Positions 44,491-57,299 of a DNA stretch of 64,000 bases are shown one piece after another. The stretch is from Climacteris rufus (lineage: Eukaryota > Chordata > Aves > Passeriformes > Climacteridae), in assembly GCA_013398175.1 (NCBI GenBank), contig VZRZ01005367.1:478838-542837 (forward strand). Reading direction: 5' to 3'. The notes below the pieces were generated by a model. The model had not been told where the DNA came from, did no database searches, and was given only the letters and a program-made list of their open reading frames with translations. The position numbers and the translations under genes were made by a program. The first letter of the stretch is position 1. The number at the start of each line of letters is the position of its first letter.

Positions 44491-46957
44491 GAGCATCTCT
44501 CTGTCTCATCAGTAGGTTTTCCACATACATATTAGGTTTGGAAAAAATAATTTTTGCTGAGAAAAGACTGATCAAAAATATTCAGCCAGCCATAAACAGG
44601 GAAGGAACTTTCTCATTATCTGGGTTTATCAAAGTCTAAAAGGGTCTTGGTTTTTTTATGAGACTCTGCACAGTACTGTGGCAGAAACAAACTGTGATCC
44701 CAGTAGAGTACAGACTAATTTCATTCTGAGTATCCGTGGAATGGAATGGGCTCATTACCCTAAGAAACAAAATATTATTTCTAAATACAGTCCTCTGTTT
44801 AGACACAGTAATGAGTCAGAAACGCCAGTGGCAGAAATGATAAAAAAAGGGTATCCCACAAATGATTTTGCACTCTGAGCTAGATGGTCAAGTGTTTGCA
44901 GAAAAGGCTTCAGCTAATCACAGGAATAAGAACAGCACTACAGAACCCTCAAACTATGGCAACAGGGTGTCCACCTGCTTCATTTCACCAACTGCCTCAG
45001 GAACAATTGCACCACTGAGCATTTCTGCCTTGACGAGGGGTACCATTAACAAGGGCCCTTTTAGCATTCCTGAAGGACTGGAGACTGGGGGACCTTGTAA
45101 TTCCCCTGCTCCCTTTTAACATAGGGAAACTTAGTGTAAAAGAGACTCAGCATAAATGTCCTGGGCAGCTCTGACTGAGTTTACCACCACACACTGACAT
45201 GGCAGCTCTTCCCAGATCCTCTGTGCCGATGCTGTAGCAGAAGTGAGACCCTTTGCCTGTGAAAAAGAACAAAGGGTACTGACTGTGGCAGCATGTCAGC
45301 AGCAAAGACCACTGGGGAAGAGGAAAATCCAGATCTGAACTCTCCTCAAAGAGCCAGGACTCTGAGTCCAACATAATCCGTGGTTTTACCATAAAACTTT
45401 GATAAGGTGGTTAATTATTGGCTGAGTAACCCCTTGCTATCCCTAAAATCAATTGCCTCTCCTCCTGTATTGATTAAAACAACCCGTTGCTATTTTCTCA
45501 CGATCCTGGTTGTCAACAGCCTTGTTAGATGCTCTATCTGTGAGCAGACTATTCTCCTTTGGCTTTTGCAAGTGCAACTCATAAGCAGAGGATCAGTCAG
45601 TAGGAAGTTTTCTTTTAGTTTTCTTTTTCCTTTCCACAGCCTCTGCTCATTGAAGTTATTGACTGACAGACCAAAGTGAAACTACCTTGACTTTGTACAC
45701 TTAGCTCGTAAGTAATCTGAAAGCTATAATGAAGCATTTTCTCACATAAAAAAATACACCCTGATGCATTTCACCCTTTATTTGTAAATCAATGAATTAA
45801 TTATTGAGCCAATAATCTCAGCTTCATAACAATAACAGGAGGGTGCCCAAGGAGACAAAAGCATAGAGAAAGTTTTTGCTCCTCTAAAGTACTCCCCTGA
45901 TACAACCTCTGAGGTCTTGTGTTTTGTTATTCTGTTTATAAATCTTTCACCAGTCATCAGAACTGGGACATGTAGTGCTGGGACTACCAGCATTGTATCT
46001 GAATGATAATGGACAGTTGCATCTCTACTGCCTGGATCAAGTTGTAGTCTAAGGGCTCCAACTTCAACAAACAATCTCCCTACTATCATCATTCAATACT
46101 TTATTGTCCTCTTGCCCATGCCCTCCTGCAACTGTTGTGGCCCCATGATGCTGGTCTGCATACAAGAATAACAGGAGACCCAAAGTCACTGCAATCCAAA
46201 CAGACAGGACAGAGTCAGGCAGGAAGTAAAGGAGTGTTATTCTGCCTAATTCTCTAAATCGGGAGTTTAAAGCAGAAAAAGATGTTGTGGTCAGCTCTGA
46301 CTCGCAGTGTTTCACTTACACCTCTTCCTCAAGGCTCAGCTCCAAGACACTCCAGCCTTCATCAACAGCAGATGAGACACAGCTCTAAAGATCAAATGTC
46401 CTCCTTGACCCACAGCTCAGGTGTACCACGTGCAACAGGAGAACACTGTGCTGCTGTAACACACTTCAGGGCTTTCTCACAAGGAGAGAGCACACCAGCT
46501 CCAAGAACATGCATCAGGGACACAAAGAGGTTTTCCTTTCACTGGCTCCAACAAGACTATATTGGAGATCTGCTTAAGCGTCTTCTTCACTAAGTTTTTG
46601 AGCAAAAAAATATTTTGACCTGAAAAAATTCACAAAGAACTTCTTGGTGAACACAGAAATTTAGGAGGTTTCAATGAAAGTTAACAGGGTAGAAACTGAA
46701 ATTCCTTTCTCTATCAGCTCTCAGAAAACACAAACAACCCTAACTCATCCCACCCTGCATTTTGGCAGGATGAGGAAAAAAGACCTTTCCAAAGATGAGG
46801 TCCAGGAATACATAAGGAAGCAGGAGTACTTGTGACACAAACATACAACTCTTGCATAGGCTAACAAATGGCAGGCAGTATTTTGGGAACATCCCACTCC
46901 TGCACACCACTACCAGGCCTAAGAGCACAGGAAGAAAGAAAGTGTGGGGAAGAGAGA
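44491..46957. other. Unique sequence, no gene recognised
   Basis: Longest frames are 103-104 codons (45778-46092 minus, 46282-46593 plus), with no recognisable domains. No repeat or RNA gene was recognised. Confidence 0.45.
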
Positions 46958-47065
46958 AGTATAAAGAACAGAAATAACTTGCTCAAGGCTAACCAAGAAA
47001 ACCCACTGTCAGAACCAGGAATAAGATCTCTCCTAATCTACACCTTGTTAACCCAAAAGACACAT
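46958..47065 (-). repeat. MIR-like SINE remnant, antisense
   Basis: Plus-strand blocks 'ataacttgctcaaggctaac', 'ccactgtcagaaccaggaat', 'aagatctctcctaatctaca' and 'ccttgttaaccca' follow the antisense MIR core ('gacttgcccaaggtcacac', 'gtggcagagctggga', 'cccaggtctcctgact', 'gctcttaaccac'). Four ordered blocks make this reasonably convincing despite divergence. Confidence 0.5.
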
Positions 47066-47629
47066 GGACCTCCTGTAAGTCAGGCTCTGTGAATAAAGCC
47101 AGTCCTACCCATGGCTCTGTTGCTAGGGGCGTTTTGAAAGAAAAAAAATAAAATAGAAGAAACGAGTTCAAAGCATAAAACCGTCACCACAGTTCATTCT
47201 TGTATCACTTTTAAATTACTCTTAATCATCACAAACTCGTAGAACTATGCCTTCAAAGTGGTAGGTGTCATAGAGCTGAAGCTGAGGGACATGCTGATTG
47301 TAAAAAACAGGCAGAGAAGCAGGCGTGTGTCTGGATTGCTTTAATTTTGTGGTTTTATGTCAAATGCTGAATCGTACTCTAATGCTCTTGCATATTTAAT
47401 TTCCCTTGTTCTTTTCAAACACTAACAAATGTGGCTGCTTGCACTGCCAAGACACTGCAAATTAAAACAATATACACAGTCAAAATGTGACCTTGAACTA
47501 TAGCTAGATCACAGCCCTGCTTAGACAAGGCACACCAGCAAGCATGTTCCTCTCCCCGTGCAGTCCCTTCTCATGGCACGTTACGAGTTATTCCAACACG
47601 ATTGTCTTACAACATAAAGTCCATTGAAA
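47066..47629. other. Unique sequence, nothing recognised
   Basis: Short AT-rich stretch. The part at 47335-47470 lacks repeat signatures and contains AT-rich homeodomain-like words, but nothing firm can be said. Confidence 0.4.
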
Positions 47630-47700
47630 CCACGGTACAGTCCAAACTTCCCCTTCATTGCAATGGGAGTTTGTCTAGTAAAAATAATTAGACCTGCAGG
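47630..47700. repeat. Ancient amniote repeat remnant ('attgacttcaatggga' family)
   Basis: The segment 'cttccccttcattgcaatgg', 'gagtttgtctagtaaaaata' and 'gacctgcaggga' resembles a very common old sauropsid repeat reading 'ctcccattgacttcaatggg', 'agttttgcctgagtaa', 'ctgcagga'. The internal dyad centred on the TTCA/TGAA core is partly kept. Diverged; low to moderate confidence. Confidence 0.4.
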
Positions 47701-48394
47701 GAACTGTTCCAGAGTCTTGCCAACACCAGTGAACAAAACCTTCAAAGCTTACCAGTTTTAGCTCAGAAGTTCACTGATGTTCTCCCAGTGGGATCACTCT
47801 TCATCATGAAAACTGAATGTACCACTGATATTTTGTGTGATGAAGACCAAGGCCTAATGAAAGGCATTTAAATCTGTGCCAGCGAAGAGGAAATTCAGAC
47901 CTCTGAAAAGCAAAGAGATGTCTGAGCAGCTGGAAATACTCAGTATGATCCTCCAGCTGAACACAACTGTGCTGGCAGATGGGAAGAAAACGCAGGAAGA
48001 AAGCAGGGCCTGCTCTTACACACCACCCCATGGACTACCCTCTTAAGGGCTTTTCCCTGCCAAAAAAAATAGGAGAGGAGACAGGAGGGAGAGATCAAGA
48101 ACACCACATGAGAAAAAAACAGCCGAAAGCAAAGTCTCAGCATTAGCCATAGTCCAACACAAATGACATCCAGCAGTTTCACTACAGCAGGACATGCGGC
48201 TGGTGTCCTTCACAAATCTTTCTGATGATGGAACCAGATTATTCAGCTATCTTCTGCACAGACAGAGAAGGACAAGGGTACGTGAAGAGAATGGTAATCC
48301 TTGGCCAAGGAATCCATAGAGTAAATGCACTTATTTAAGATATAACCACTAAAGGTAGAAAAGATTTCTGGGTTTGTGTCTGTGTGGCTACAGC
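47701..48394. other. Unique sequence, nothing recognised
   Basis: Two overlapping minus-strand frames of 75-80 codons lack domains. The 5' part of the CR1 copy starting at 48395 may extend a little into this stretch. Confidence 0.4.
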
Positions 48395-48765
48395 TGACTT
48401 CAAATTGGAGAAGGGAGATCAGTCAGAATGAAGAACCAGTTTTACAAGAGGAGACCAAAGCGGGGCTCAACTTGTTTAGACAGCAAAACAGCTGGTTCAA
48501 GGGGGAAGACTGCTCTCTACAAATCTATCTTGAAGATAAACAGCAGAAGACAAAACAACTATTTGACTTAACAGCCAATACTGGCACCAGAACAAATGAG
48601 TATAAATTGGCCATGAATACATTCAGGTTGGAAATTAAAAGAGGTTTCCTAATCACCACAGCAATTAGGGTCTGAAACAGCCTGCCAGTGGGAACAGCAG
48701 AGCACAATAAGTTCAGCTGCTTTTAAGACAAAACTCAACACCTTCTGAAGAGCTTAGAGTCATGT
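48395..48765 (+). mobile_element. Old CR1 LINE, ORF2 C-terminus and 3' part
   Basis: Sense-strand blocks include 'ctcaacttgtttagacagca', 'gactgctctctacaaatcta', 'caatactggcaccagaacaa', 'atgagtataaattggccatg', 'caggttggaaattaaaagag' and 'tctgaaacagcctgccagtg'. They follow the end of ORF2 and the downstream region of an old turtle-like CR1 ('ggcttgtttagcctagcaaa', 'tgctctctataaatacatc', 'ggaaattagaagaaggtttc', 'tggaacagcctccca'). A 99-codon frame (48376-48675) is the decayed ORF2 end and is not functional: the enzyme domains are absent and the reading frame is not continuous with any start. Confidence 0.75.
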
Positions 48766-48984
48766 ATTTCACTTAATAGACTAGCATTAAAAATCCAGTC
48801 ACTGTCATCCATCAAAGCCTCTGAGCTTCTCACCTGAGCATACAAAACTGCCGAGGGCTGAAGAGAGTCCAACTGACTTTCCATGTGGCAGAGTGTACAG
48901 CCTATCCTGCACTTTACAGACAGGTATCTCCACAACTGTATAGCATCTCATAGAAAACTGAGGGAATATCTTTCTTCCCTGAGG

Positions 48985-49030
48985 TTGATGGCAGTTTTGC
49001 CATTGCCTGCAGTAAGACTGGGATTGAACT
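48985..49030. repeat. Short ancient repeat remnant
   Basis: The text 'gatggcagttttgccattgc' followed by 'ctgcagtaagactgggattg' resembles the 'gggagttttgccattgactt' core of the same old dispersed family as at 47630 and 26690. It is too short for certainty. Confidence 0.3.
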
Positions 49031-50054
49031 TGGCTGTCTCCTGCTTGCTTATGCAGCCCAGAAAAGGAGAAGTGACAGCTGGTAATTTGATTAAGTGCAC
49101 TGGTATGAGCTGAGCAGGAGCCAGGATAGGCAGAACAGAACCAACAGGAGGGAGCAGCTGGTGGCTGCTGATCCTGCTTGGAGTGCACTCTGTCAAGTCA
49201 AAAACCACTATGGGACCACAATAGACAATTTGTTATCCTCAGCCAAATGTACCCAGGATTAGACCATGGGCTGTGACTCCCTGACTATCCAGCCACAAGG
49301 CAAGCGACTTGTATGCAGGAATTAGTGGGAGAAGCTCATCATGCAAGGGGTTAGAATACAAATTCAGGTGACTAACTGGCCCATCTGTTCCATGAAACAA
49401 AATTTTGCCTACATTATTTTTTTTAAAGTTTATTTTCATTTCAAATGTCTTTATATAAATGATCTATTCCCTAATGGAAAGCCATTTAAATATCTCTCCT
49501 GATGATGAACAGAACAATTACCAGAGCAAATGCATCTGTAGATTTTGTTTTCTTATTGGTGGTTGAATTTGGATTTGTATTGTTTGCTTAAAATTTAAAA
49601 TGTTTTTCAGTATACTGTGGGAGACCACAGATTGCAGGTTAACCTGCCTCATTTAAAAGAAACTGAAAGTCTGAATCTCACCCAACCAATCCCTAATTAT
49701 TTAAGTGAGACAGATGGGTCAATCCAGTCATTCTTGCCAAGACATTAACTGTGGGAGGCTGGGAGGAAGAAACCACATAAAACATGGAGTGTATCCCAAC
49801 CAACATCATGGAGAGGAAAACTTCTCCATGTGAGGATATGAAGATCAAAAGAGCCCACCAAGTCAGGTCAACTATCAGTCTTTGTACCTAGAGGCGTGAA
49901 AGGTCAAAAAACTACCAGCAAGGCTTGAACAGAATCCTGTGGGAAACCAGAAGCCAATGCTCCAGTTATCAGATATCCTCAGAGTGACTTTTCACAAGCT
50001 TACTCTTGACAGTGAAGCCAGATTCAAATGTCACTACTGCTTACCTACATTTGA
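49031..50054. other. Unique sequence, no gene recognised
   Basis: Overlapping minus frames (48805-49188, 127 codons; 48948-49208) extend in from the left and carry no recognisable domain. No repeat was recognised up to the CR1 at 50055. Confidence 0.4.
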
Positions 50055-50455
50055 GGTGAGATTGAGAAAGCCAATTTTGCTTAACCTAGACAAAAAAAAA
50101 TATAAATACTCAGGAGAAAGGAGAATCTTGTCAATGTGTATAAATACCTGTCAAGAAAGAATAAAGATGACAGAGACAGATAAATCTCAGTGATATCCAG
50201 TAAAGGGGATACAGGCACAAAATGAAGCACAAGAAACTCCCCCCAAAACAGGAATTAATTGCAGGGGGAGTTGAATGTCAGAATTGGTTGCCCAGAGTAG
50301 TCATGGAGTATCCATTCTTGAAGGTAGTTTAGCCTGACTGTATATGGCACTGAGAGAACTTCTCTAGCTGACACACCTTTGAGCAAGGGATGTGAAAAGA
50401 CAATTTCCAGAGGTCCCTTCCAGCCTTAGTGATCCTGTGATTCTCTTCCAGAATC
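50055..50455 (+). mobile_element. CR1 LINE 3' region
   Basis: Sense CR1 blocks: 'attttgcttaacctagac' (the 'ttgttcagcctgg' segment), 'tgtgtataaatacctgtca' ('tatataaatacctgaag'), 'acaggcacaaaatgaagcac' ('gggcacaaactgaaacac'), 'attggttgcccagagtagtc' ('ggttgcccagagaggttg'), 'ggagtatccattcttgaagg' and 'tccagaggtcccttccagcc', ending at 'gatcctgtgattct'. The end uses the 'tctccagaggtccc' and 'gattctgtgat' form typical of one CR1 group, which differs from the 'tttaaggtccc' and 'attctatgat' form at 61225. So at least two CR1 lineages are present. No coding capacity. Confidence 0.85.
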
Positions 50456-52144
50456 CACTGCTGTCCAGCTGTACAGCACCGCTCTTGTGGGTTGATTTTG
50501 AGTCATAGTTCCTCTGTCCACTTTCCTCTGCTGTCAGATAGACCATTTTGCTATGACTGAAGGAAATCTGTGTGATAAAAGCAGGAGGCAGGAACACACT
50601 GAAAGCAATGAGGCTGGGTAAACAAGGAAAACCTCTTAAAACAGCCTTGTCAGTCAAGAGAGTCTCTTGGAAGGAAGATTCTTATGCTACATTTTGCAGT
50701 ATGAACTGCTGCAATCATCTCACTGCAATGTCAGAAGTACACAGAAAGGTTTGATACCCCACTTCTACTTGATTTCAGCATGGAAAAAGTAGCAACTTGA
50801 TGCTTCCCATTATGAGGGCCCTTCTGAGACTCTCATTAGGTAATCATCAGCCTCCAAGAGCAGTTAGAAACCTTGGACAACTCTGGTCCTTCATCTCCCT
50901 CTACTTCAGCTGTTTCCCTGTAAAATGGGTAACATTGCTTTTCCTTCCTCAGCAGCTTTAAAAGATGAGCCAACCCTTTGCACTAACCAGAATGGATGTA
51001 GCGTCCAGGAAATGTTACATGTAAAAAGCCTTATTTCTCATTCCTTCTTCCTGAGCAAAAGGATGTCTGACTGACTTCACTGGCTGATGACTCAGGAGAA
51101 GTTTGTTCATGAGTGCAGAAAGAATTTGCAATGTTTGCTATTAAAAAAACCCCATGAGACCTGAATAATTAATAACTTACCAGTGAAAAATTGGCCCTAA
51201 TTACCAAAGCAATCCCCAAAAAAAAATGTTAATTGCTTAGCCTATGTTCCTCCCTCAATGGAATGACTATATTGACAAATCTCATATAGCAAGAAAAATC
51301 TGGTGGCCACAAGATACACTTGTTACAAATGGATCAATAGCAATTATGAAGTTTTCTTGCATTTCTGAAACTGCTTCAGGCTTCAACCTATCTTAAGACA
51401 GTATCATACATTTTTATCAAGGTACATTTTCTTCCTTTTTTGCTTCAGCTGAAGATGATTCGTATTGTGCAGGGGACAAAATAAACATGATGAAAAATTT
51501 TAAACTGTTTTAAACAAAGGAAGTCATTATCAAGCATTGGCAAAAGCATTCAGTTAAATTGCACTCGTGATTGAAATTAATTTTCTGAAGCAAATTCTGA
51601 AAGAGGTAGAAGCCAACAATCAATAATCCCTTAATGAGGTGCAAGAAAAACATGTGTAGACATGACAGGTTTTGATGGCTAACGAGCTTCAGAGGAAGAA
51701 CATTGTTCAGAGGAAAATTCTGAAAGGCACAGAAAATTGATTAATTGCCAGACCAAGATATTGAAGGAAAGCATTTGGAAATTCGGCAGCCCTCAGACCT
51801 CATGTCATTTACACCTCCTATGCGACGTGTTAACTTTAGAAAACATTATAGCTGGAGGGTGTTGTTTTTCTCCCCCCCTCTCTCCCTAGCCACCAACACA
51901 GGATCAATCTGCTTGCTGTGATTTGTTGCCTCAGAAACAAAGTTACCTGGTAAAACTTTCCCATATTGTTTGTTGGGATGAATAACTGAATGCAAGAGAG
52001 AGACCATGGGGGATCCTGTTTTCCTTTTGTGTTAATAGCTGCTCTTCTGGATGTAAGACATAACTAGGCTAACAGACATTTTGGTCTTCTGTCACTTGTG
52101 CTCACAAGTGTCAGCAACACAACATAAAAGAGCTCACATTTACC
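50456..52144. other. Unique sequence, no gene recognised
   Basis: AT-rich, repeat-poor. The longest frame starts inside the preceding CR1 (50364-50657 minus, 97 codons). No domain, RNA gene or tandem repeat was recognised. Confidence 0.45.
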
Positions 52145-52290
52145 AAAAAAAAAAAAAAAAAATAAAAAGAGCATGACCCATTTTCCTGCAGTTAAAAACC
52201 NNNNNNNNNAAAAAGGTCCATTAAAACAAAAAAAAAAAAAAAAAAAAGATCAAAAGAGCATGACCTATTTTCCTGCAGTTAAACACCTTC
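52145..52290. repeat. Near-duplicate segment flanking an assembly gap
   Basis: Copy 1 (52164-52200) and copy 2 (52252-52287) share 'agagcatgacc', 'attttcctgcagttaaa' and 'acc' with only two or three differences, and each is preceded by a long A run (18 A at 52145-52162, 20 A at 52228-52247). Between them are nine N (52201-52209). This is either a real tandem duplication of about 87 bases that broke the assembly, or a false duplication made at the gap. The short frame across it contains X residues and is not a gene. Confidence 0.9.
52201..52209. other. Assembly gap (nine N)
   Basis: Run of nine N. The true sequence and length here are unknown, and coordinates to the right depend on this arbitrary size. 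Confidence 0.99.
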
Positions 52291-52459
52291 TTTTAAGGTA
52301 CAGAACTAAGCTCTATTCTATTTCCTGTCAGCAACAAAGACACAGAGCTCATGTAGGAGGGAACATAGGATCCCAGCAGCAGGAACACAGAATCCCAGCC
52401 TGGGAAAATTAATGCCTTGTTCACTTGTGTCTTATTGCAAAATGTGATCTTGAGGAACC

Positions 52460-53045
52460 CCTGAGGCCAGTAGGAAAGTCTGCAGCAGGACTTACCCGCT
52501 GTAGGGGATGATCAGTTTAGGGAACATTCAAACTGGACAAAGAAGTCCTTGGGACTTAATGGGATGCATCCATGAATGCTGGGGAGGTGGCCAATGTCGC
52601 TAGGAGGATATTCCCAAAAATCTTGGGGAGATGGGAGGTTCCTGTAGACTGAGTGGAAGCAAATGTCGCTCCTATCTTCAAGAAGGGCAAGGAAGAAGTT
52701 GCAGAGAACTACAGGCCCATCAGTCTTCCCTGATCCCTGGGAAGGGGTTGGAGCAAATCCTCCTGGAAACCATCTCCAAGTATATGAAGGAGAAGAGAGT
52801 GATTTGGAGTAGTCAGCAGATTTAATCAGGGTAAATCGTGCCTGACCAACCTGATAGCCTTTCACAATGAGATGATAGGCATGATGGATGAGGGAAGAGC
52901 AGTGGATGTTGTTTATTTTGACTTTACTAAGCCTTTTGACACTGTCTGCCATAACATCCTCATAGACAAATTGATGAAGTCCAGGTTAGGAAATGGGCTG
53001 TGAGGTGGGCAGAAAACTGCCTGAGCTGTTGGTCTCCAAGTGTCA
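52460..53045 (+). mobile_element. CR1 LINE, reverse-transcriptase fragment
   Basis: Sense ORF2 sequence of a CR1. Translated pieces show ENYRPISLP (about 52707-52733, the NYRPISL reverse-transcriptase motif), 'CLTNLIAFHNEM' (about 52840-52875) and FDFTKPFDTVCHNIL (about 52916-52960), which is motif A with its catalytic Asp in the family form F-DF-KAFDTV-H. Nucleotide blocks from 52465 ('gccagtaggaaagtctgcag', 'caggacttacccgct') match the segment before the RT. Frames are interrupted by a stop after ISLP and by indels, and the copy stops before the FADD palm motif and the 3' end, so it is truncated on both sides. A 146-codon minus frame (52512-52952) is its antisense shadow. Confidence 0.92.
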
Positions 53046-54324
53046 TGAGCTCCTGCCCTCTACTGCCAGCATCCCAAATGGCTTCCACTTTCATACATAG
53101 CAGAGATTGTGTCCTCTGTGCCCCCTTTCATTCCAACAAAGTCATTAATACAGCCAGCATGAATTTTATACATACAGCTGCTACTTAACTGCATGATTAA
53201 TGTTTTATATATTTGTGGTATTTACTTTAGGTTTTGCTCAGTATGGACTTTCTTATTTTGTAAAGTAGCTGGGGATACAGCCTACCACCTCTGCTCCTCT
53301 TGTCCAACAGAGATTTCGTCAAACAAAACCAGGAAAAACTGATGGACAGCAGATGACTATGGAGTGATTTTGGAAGGTAGAAGACTGACACACACAAAAC
53401 ACCAACTGGAATCCAGAAGAGGTCCCTCAGCAGAGTAGCCTGGCTACAGCATCCTCTACTCTCTTAAGGAGAGTGCTACATTAGTGGTTAACACCCAGGA
53501 GGTTTATGTATAGCCATGAGAGAGGAAACAATCCCTATTATCCAGCCAATCCTTCTGACCAGTTTTGTTTTCCTAACCTGAGGTGTGACCACCTTAGACA
53601 GAATCAGCAGATAAGTAAGCAGCCTGATTTTTTCTCACTTGTAGAGTATTTTTTCACATAGAACGTACAAGAAGTATCTTTCTATGATAAATAAACATAC
53701 TTCAAGGATCGAAACACAGACAAAGATCAAAACATGCCGAGGCTTCACTAATTATACGGACAAAGTAAGGAAATACAAATATAGGTGAAAGAAAGAAAAA
53801 ATTAAGGTCATTTATAATTCCAAAATTTAAGAGTTCAAAGTCAGCTGTAATCACTTGTAAGCTCTTTGTCTGAATACTGACTAGATTGGGACATCATAAG
53901 GGATCCCACTATCTTGGATGATGACCCTGTCTTGCTTCCAGTTCCTCTTCTTGTAAGCAATCTGTGCCTCAAGGTCTTTAATAAGGGGACAGATGGATAT
54001 ATCTACAGATTTGTCCTCTCATACATAAAGCAGAAAATAGAAGACAAATATCTCCTCACCAACAACATAGGACATAATAAAGAGCTGAGGAGAAAAATTA
54101 TCTTGTTTACATGGCCACTCAAATACTGGCCACTCCTGTACTGCTGTTGTATGATTAACAGCAAGTTATAAATGGAGTAAACCCATCTGAGAACCTCATT
54201 TGATCCCAGACACAAACAGCAGTTACCAGCACACCTAGACATCGATCCAAATGTAAAATGTCCCTTAAGGAGCACAGGCAAGAGCACAAGGCAGAGGTTT
54301 CAAGAATCCCATCTCCACTGATAA
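53046..54324. other. Unique sequence, no gene recognised
   Basis: Open frames up to 94 codons (54003-54287 minus) lack recognisable domains. No repeat was recognised. Confidence 0.45.
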
Positions 54325-54450
54325 ATGTGATGCACCAATTACTTCACCTCACTCCCTGTACTCATTCTTTTTTAATTTGCTGCCTGGCAAGATAGTCATC
54401 TCTTCAAGGTAGTGATTCACTCACTGCCAACATGATTAGGAGGCTGATCT
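54325..54450 (+). repeat. MIR-like SINE remnant
   Basis: Blocks 'caccaattacttcacctcac', 'tccctgtactcattcttttt' and 'atctcttcaaggtagtgatt' follow the sense MIR core and tail ('aagtcacttcacctctc', 'tgtgcctcagtttcc', 'agctcttcggggcaggga'). Diverged; from memory. Confidence 0.38.
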
Positions 54451-55854
54451 TGTTTAAAGTCTCTAGTTGTCATTTTTATTTTTAAAAAATAGTTTAGGTC
54501 CAAAACTCCCAAAATGCTGTAACTTAACCCTTGGGCACCTCAAGACCCAAAGTGCCTATATAAACATGCTAATAAATCTAGCTTAACTTTAGGGATATAA
54601 AGTTAGCAGTTTGGGGCATTATTGGAACTGTCCAAGTCTTTATGTTGTGGAGCATATTGACATCTTCTCATTTGCCCTGCTGAGATTCACAAAACAGATG
54701 TTTTCCAGCCTAACTCGCACCTGTAGAGCCCAGTGCCCCTCTCAGCCACAGAGACATGGATTGATGGCAGTACATTACACAACAGAAGAGGGCTTGGAAA
54801 GTCACTGACCAGAATCAGAGAGTCCCACACACATGGACAGGGACACAACAAAAAAGGGAAATGAAAAACAAGTTAGACAACAGCATAAAACACAACTTGT
54901 GAATTTAATTATAGGGGGTTTAGTTGTATGAAAGAATTCTTCAATTAAGAAAATATTTGAGAAATAAAGCAAAGAACAGACCTGCACCAGGTCTTGGCCA
55001 AAACATGAAGGTCCAAGCTCTCCAGTTTTAACTTCCAGCCTAGTGATACATGTGGCTGGAATGCAGTGAGACAGGATTTGAATTCCTCTTCTTTCCCAGA
55101 GGCTGGACTTCTTCTGTCTCTTATCAAATAATCTCTTATCAAAGTTCAGTTACAGAAATACAGCAACACAGCTTGCAACTCATATCTCCTTCATCTAAAC
55201 GTGCAGACATGCAGCAGGGCCATCTGTCCATGGACAAGGTCAAATAACAAGAAAGGAAAAGGTCTCTTGAGCCCAGTTGGAAGTGTGGAAGCTTCACATG
55301 ATCTTGCTTGGTCCCTCAAGTAGGACCATGGCAGAAGAAAGAGGACAAGGCTGGAATTCAGCCAAAGCCAGGAGCTCCTGCCTCACATAAAGGTACTGCA
55401 AACTCATTTGTCAAGGAGTACACAAAAGATGTTACAGTCCTACAAGTACCCTGACCAGAAAACTCAAGAGTGGCTCTCTATGGCAATACGATTATTCCCC
55501 CATGCAAAACAAAAAGCTCTAAGGAGTGCAGTACCTCCTGTACTAGAAGATTCTCCAAACATAGTAGGGTTTAAGTGGGAAATGAGAGTTCTCCATCCCA
55601 CAGGTGGAGAGATGATTTGAATAATATCTCAGACCAAGGTTCTGAGACCAGATAGGGGATGGGGGAAGGAGAAAACAGAAGTGTATAACATGTCTGCTCA
55701 CTGCTTTGAGAGGAGAGCAGCTCACCCTCCCCAGACTCCAGGAGAGAGTGAGCCCCAGCTGGGGAGACATCATTGAAATTTAGGCACCACAGCACTGAGT
55801 CCTTCTGCTCACCAAGACTTCAGAGTCTGATTCAAGACTTACCAAGTCAATATA

Positions 55855-55930
55855 GAGTCACACTGATTTCAGTGAGCTAATTAAGTCTTGAGTACTCGTA
55901 AGTTTTACTGTGACCTAATCCCCATTAGAG
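55855..55930. repeat. Possible trace of the ancient palindromic repeat family
   Basis: Blocks 'cacactgatttcagtgagct' and 'gtcttgagtactcgtaagtt' resemble parts of the old 'acactgatttac ... ttcagtgg ... gagtaaggac' repeat. Weak, included because other traces of the family are in this window. Confidence 0.2.
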
Positions 55931-57299
55931 CTGTAATTGTACAGATTGATTTATCATTTGATACTGAAATTGGTTAGACTCCAAGCAATAAACTCTTTCT
56001 GACAAGGTTCTTTGTTTTTTAACTAAAAACATGTTGTTTCATAAAAGTTAACCTTATGGAGGAACATACAATTCTACAGAAAATATTTCTGAAGAAAATT
56101 ATTTCAATGGCATTTTGACTCTCAAAGTGTTTGTCAGAATGAAAGTTCAGCGTTTTTTCATATACTTACCCTACACTTACACTGTGAAGTTAAATTTAAA
56201 TAGTTACAACATCTTCCTAGAAATAGAAATTACAGCCCCTGGCAGCTCTATTCCCAAGAGTTGGTGTAACCCCCTGCTGTGTCTGTGCTTCATTCTGTCT
56301 TCCCTGTCTGGTCCACAGAGAAGGAGAGTCTGCTGAAGTTGCCAAAAAGAAGCTTTTGCCAGAAGTCCCACCTCCTCAAAAGTTGTTCCATAAGCAGTGG
56401 AACTGTTGAAACCTGTTTTCCTATGATTTGGTGCCCTGCAGCCAGATTCTCCTGTGCCTAACAAGGTGCTAGACCCTTCCCTCTCAAGGTTTTCCTATAT
56501 CTGGGTGTTACTCTAGTCTTTACACATGTGACTTCCTTCATGCCTAACAAGAGACAGAGCCAACCTTCCTTCCCATCCACTCTCAGGAAACCATCAGGAT
56601 GCAAACTACCGTCTCTGTCAAACTCAGCTTGAGGAGATCAGTAGATTTAGAAGTCATGACAGTGCACAGGCAGGTGCATGAATACACACACACAAACATT
56701 CCCCCTGTGCTGCCTTCCTAAGGAAACCAGCCTAAAAATAACCATGTTTGGGTTACGAGCAGCTATAGTTGCAACATGAGCTGCGCCTCCACTCCCTGTC
56801 AGTGTGCATTAGAGTACTTCCTAATTTCACATTTCCGTGGCTTGTCTCAAAAGAAGACCTGGTATTTCTCCTATGATCTTTTCCTAGCTTCTCTATATTT
56901 TTACCACTGTGTATTCATACGGTTTTCCATATCAGAGCAGTCCCAAGACTGCAATATAGGCTTAGGCATTCTGCATTAAACTTCTTTGCATAAAGTACTT
57001 TATAAGATGTGAATTTTAATAATTGTTAGAACAGTACATTTTATTTTTAACCTGCAGTGTAGCTCACTTTATATGCAACTCAGGCAGAAATCCACTAAAG
57101 GTAATTTAGCTGTTAACTGGCACAGTCTGTATACGCCAGCAAAAATGCACTGTCACTAGAAAACGTTCTATTTCATAAGTATGTAGCAGAAGGAGTTAAG
57201 AGTAGTCTTTCTTCCCCTTCACAAAAACTATTTCTGTAGATTCGATCTGGTAAATGCAAAGTAACACATACTAAAGACTTCTATGCAAGTACCTTGGTC

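Noticed and set aside
52512..52952. 146-codon minus-strand open frame as a gene
   Set aside because: It is the antisense shadow of the CR1 reverse-transcriptase fragment on the plus strand.
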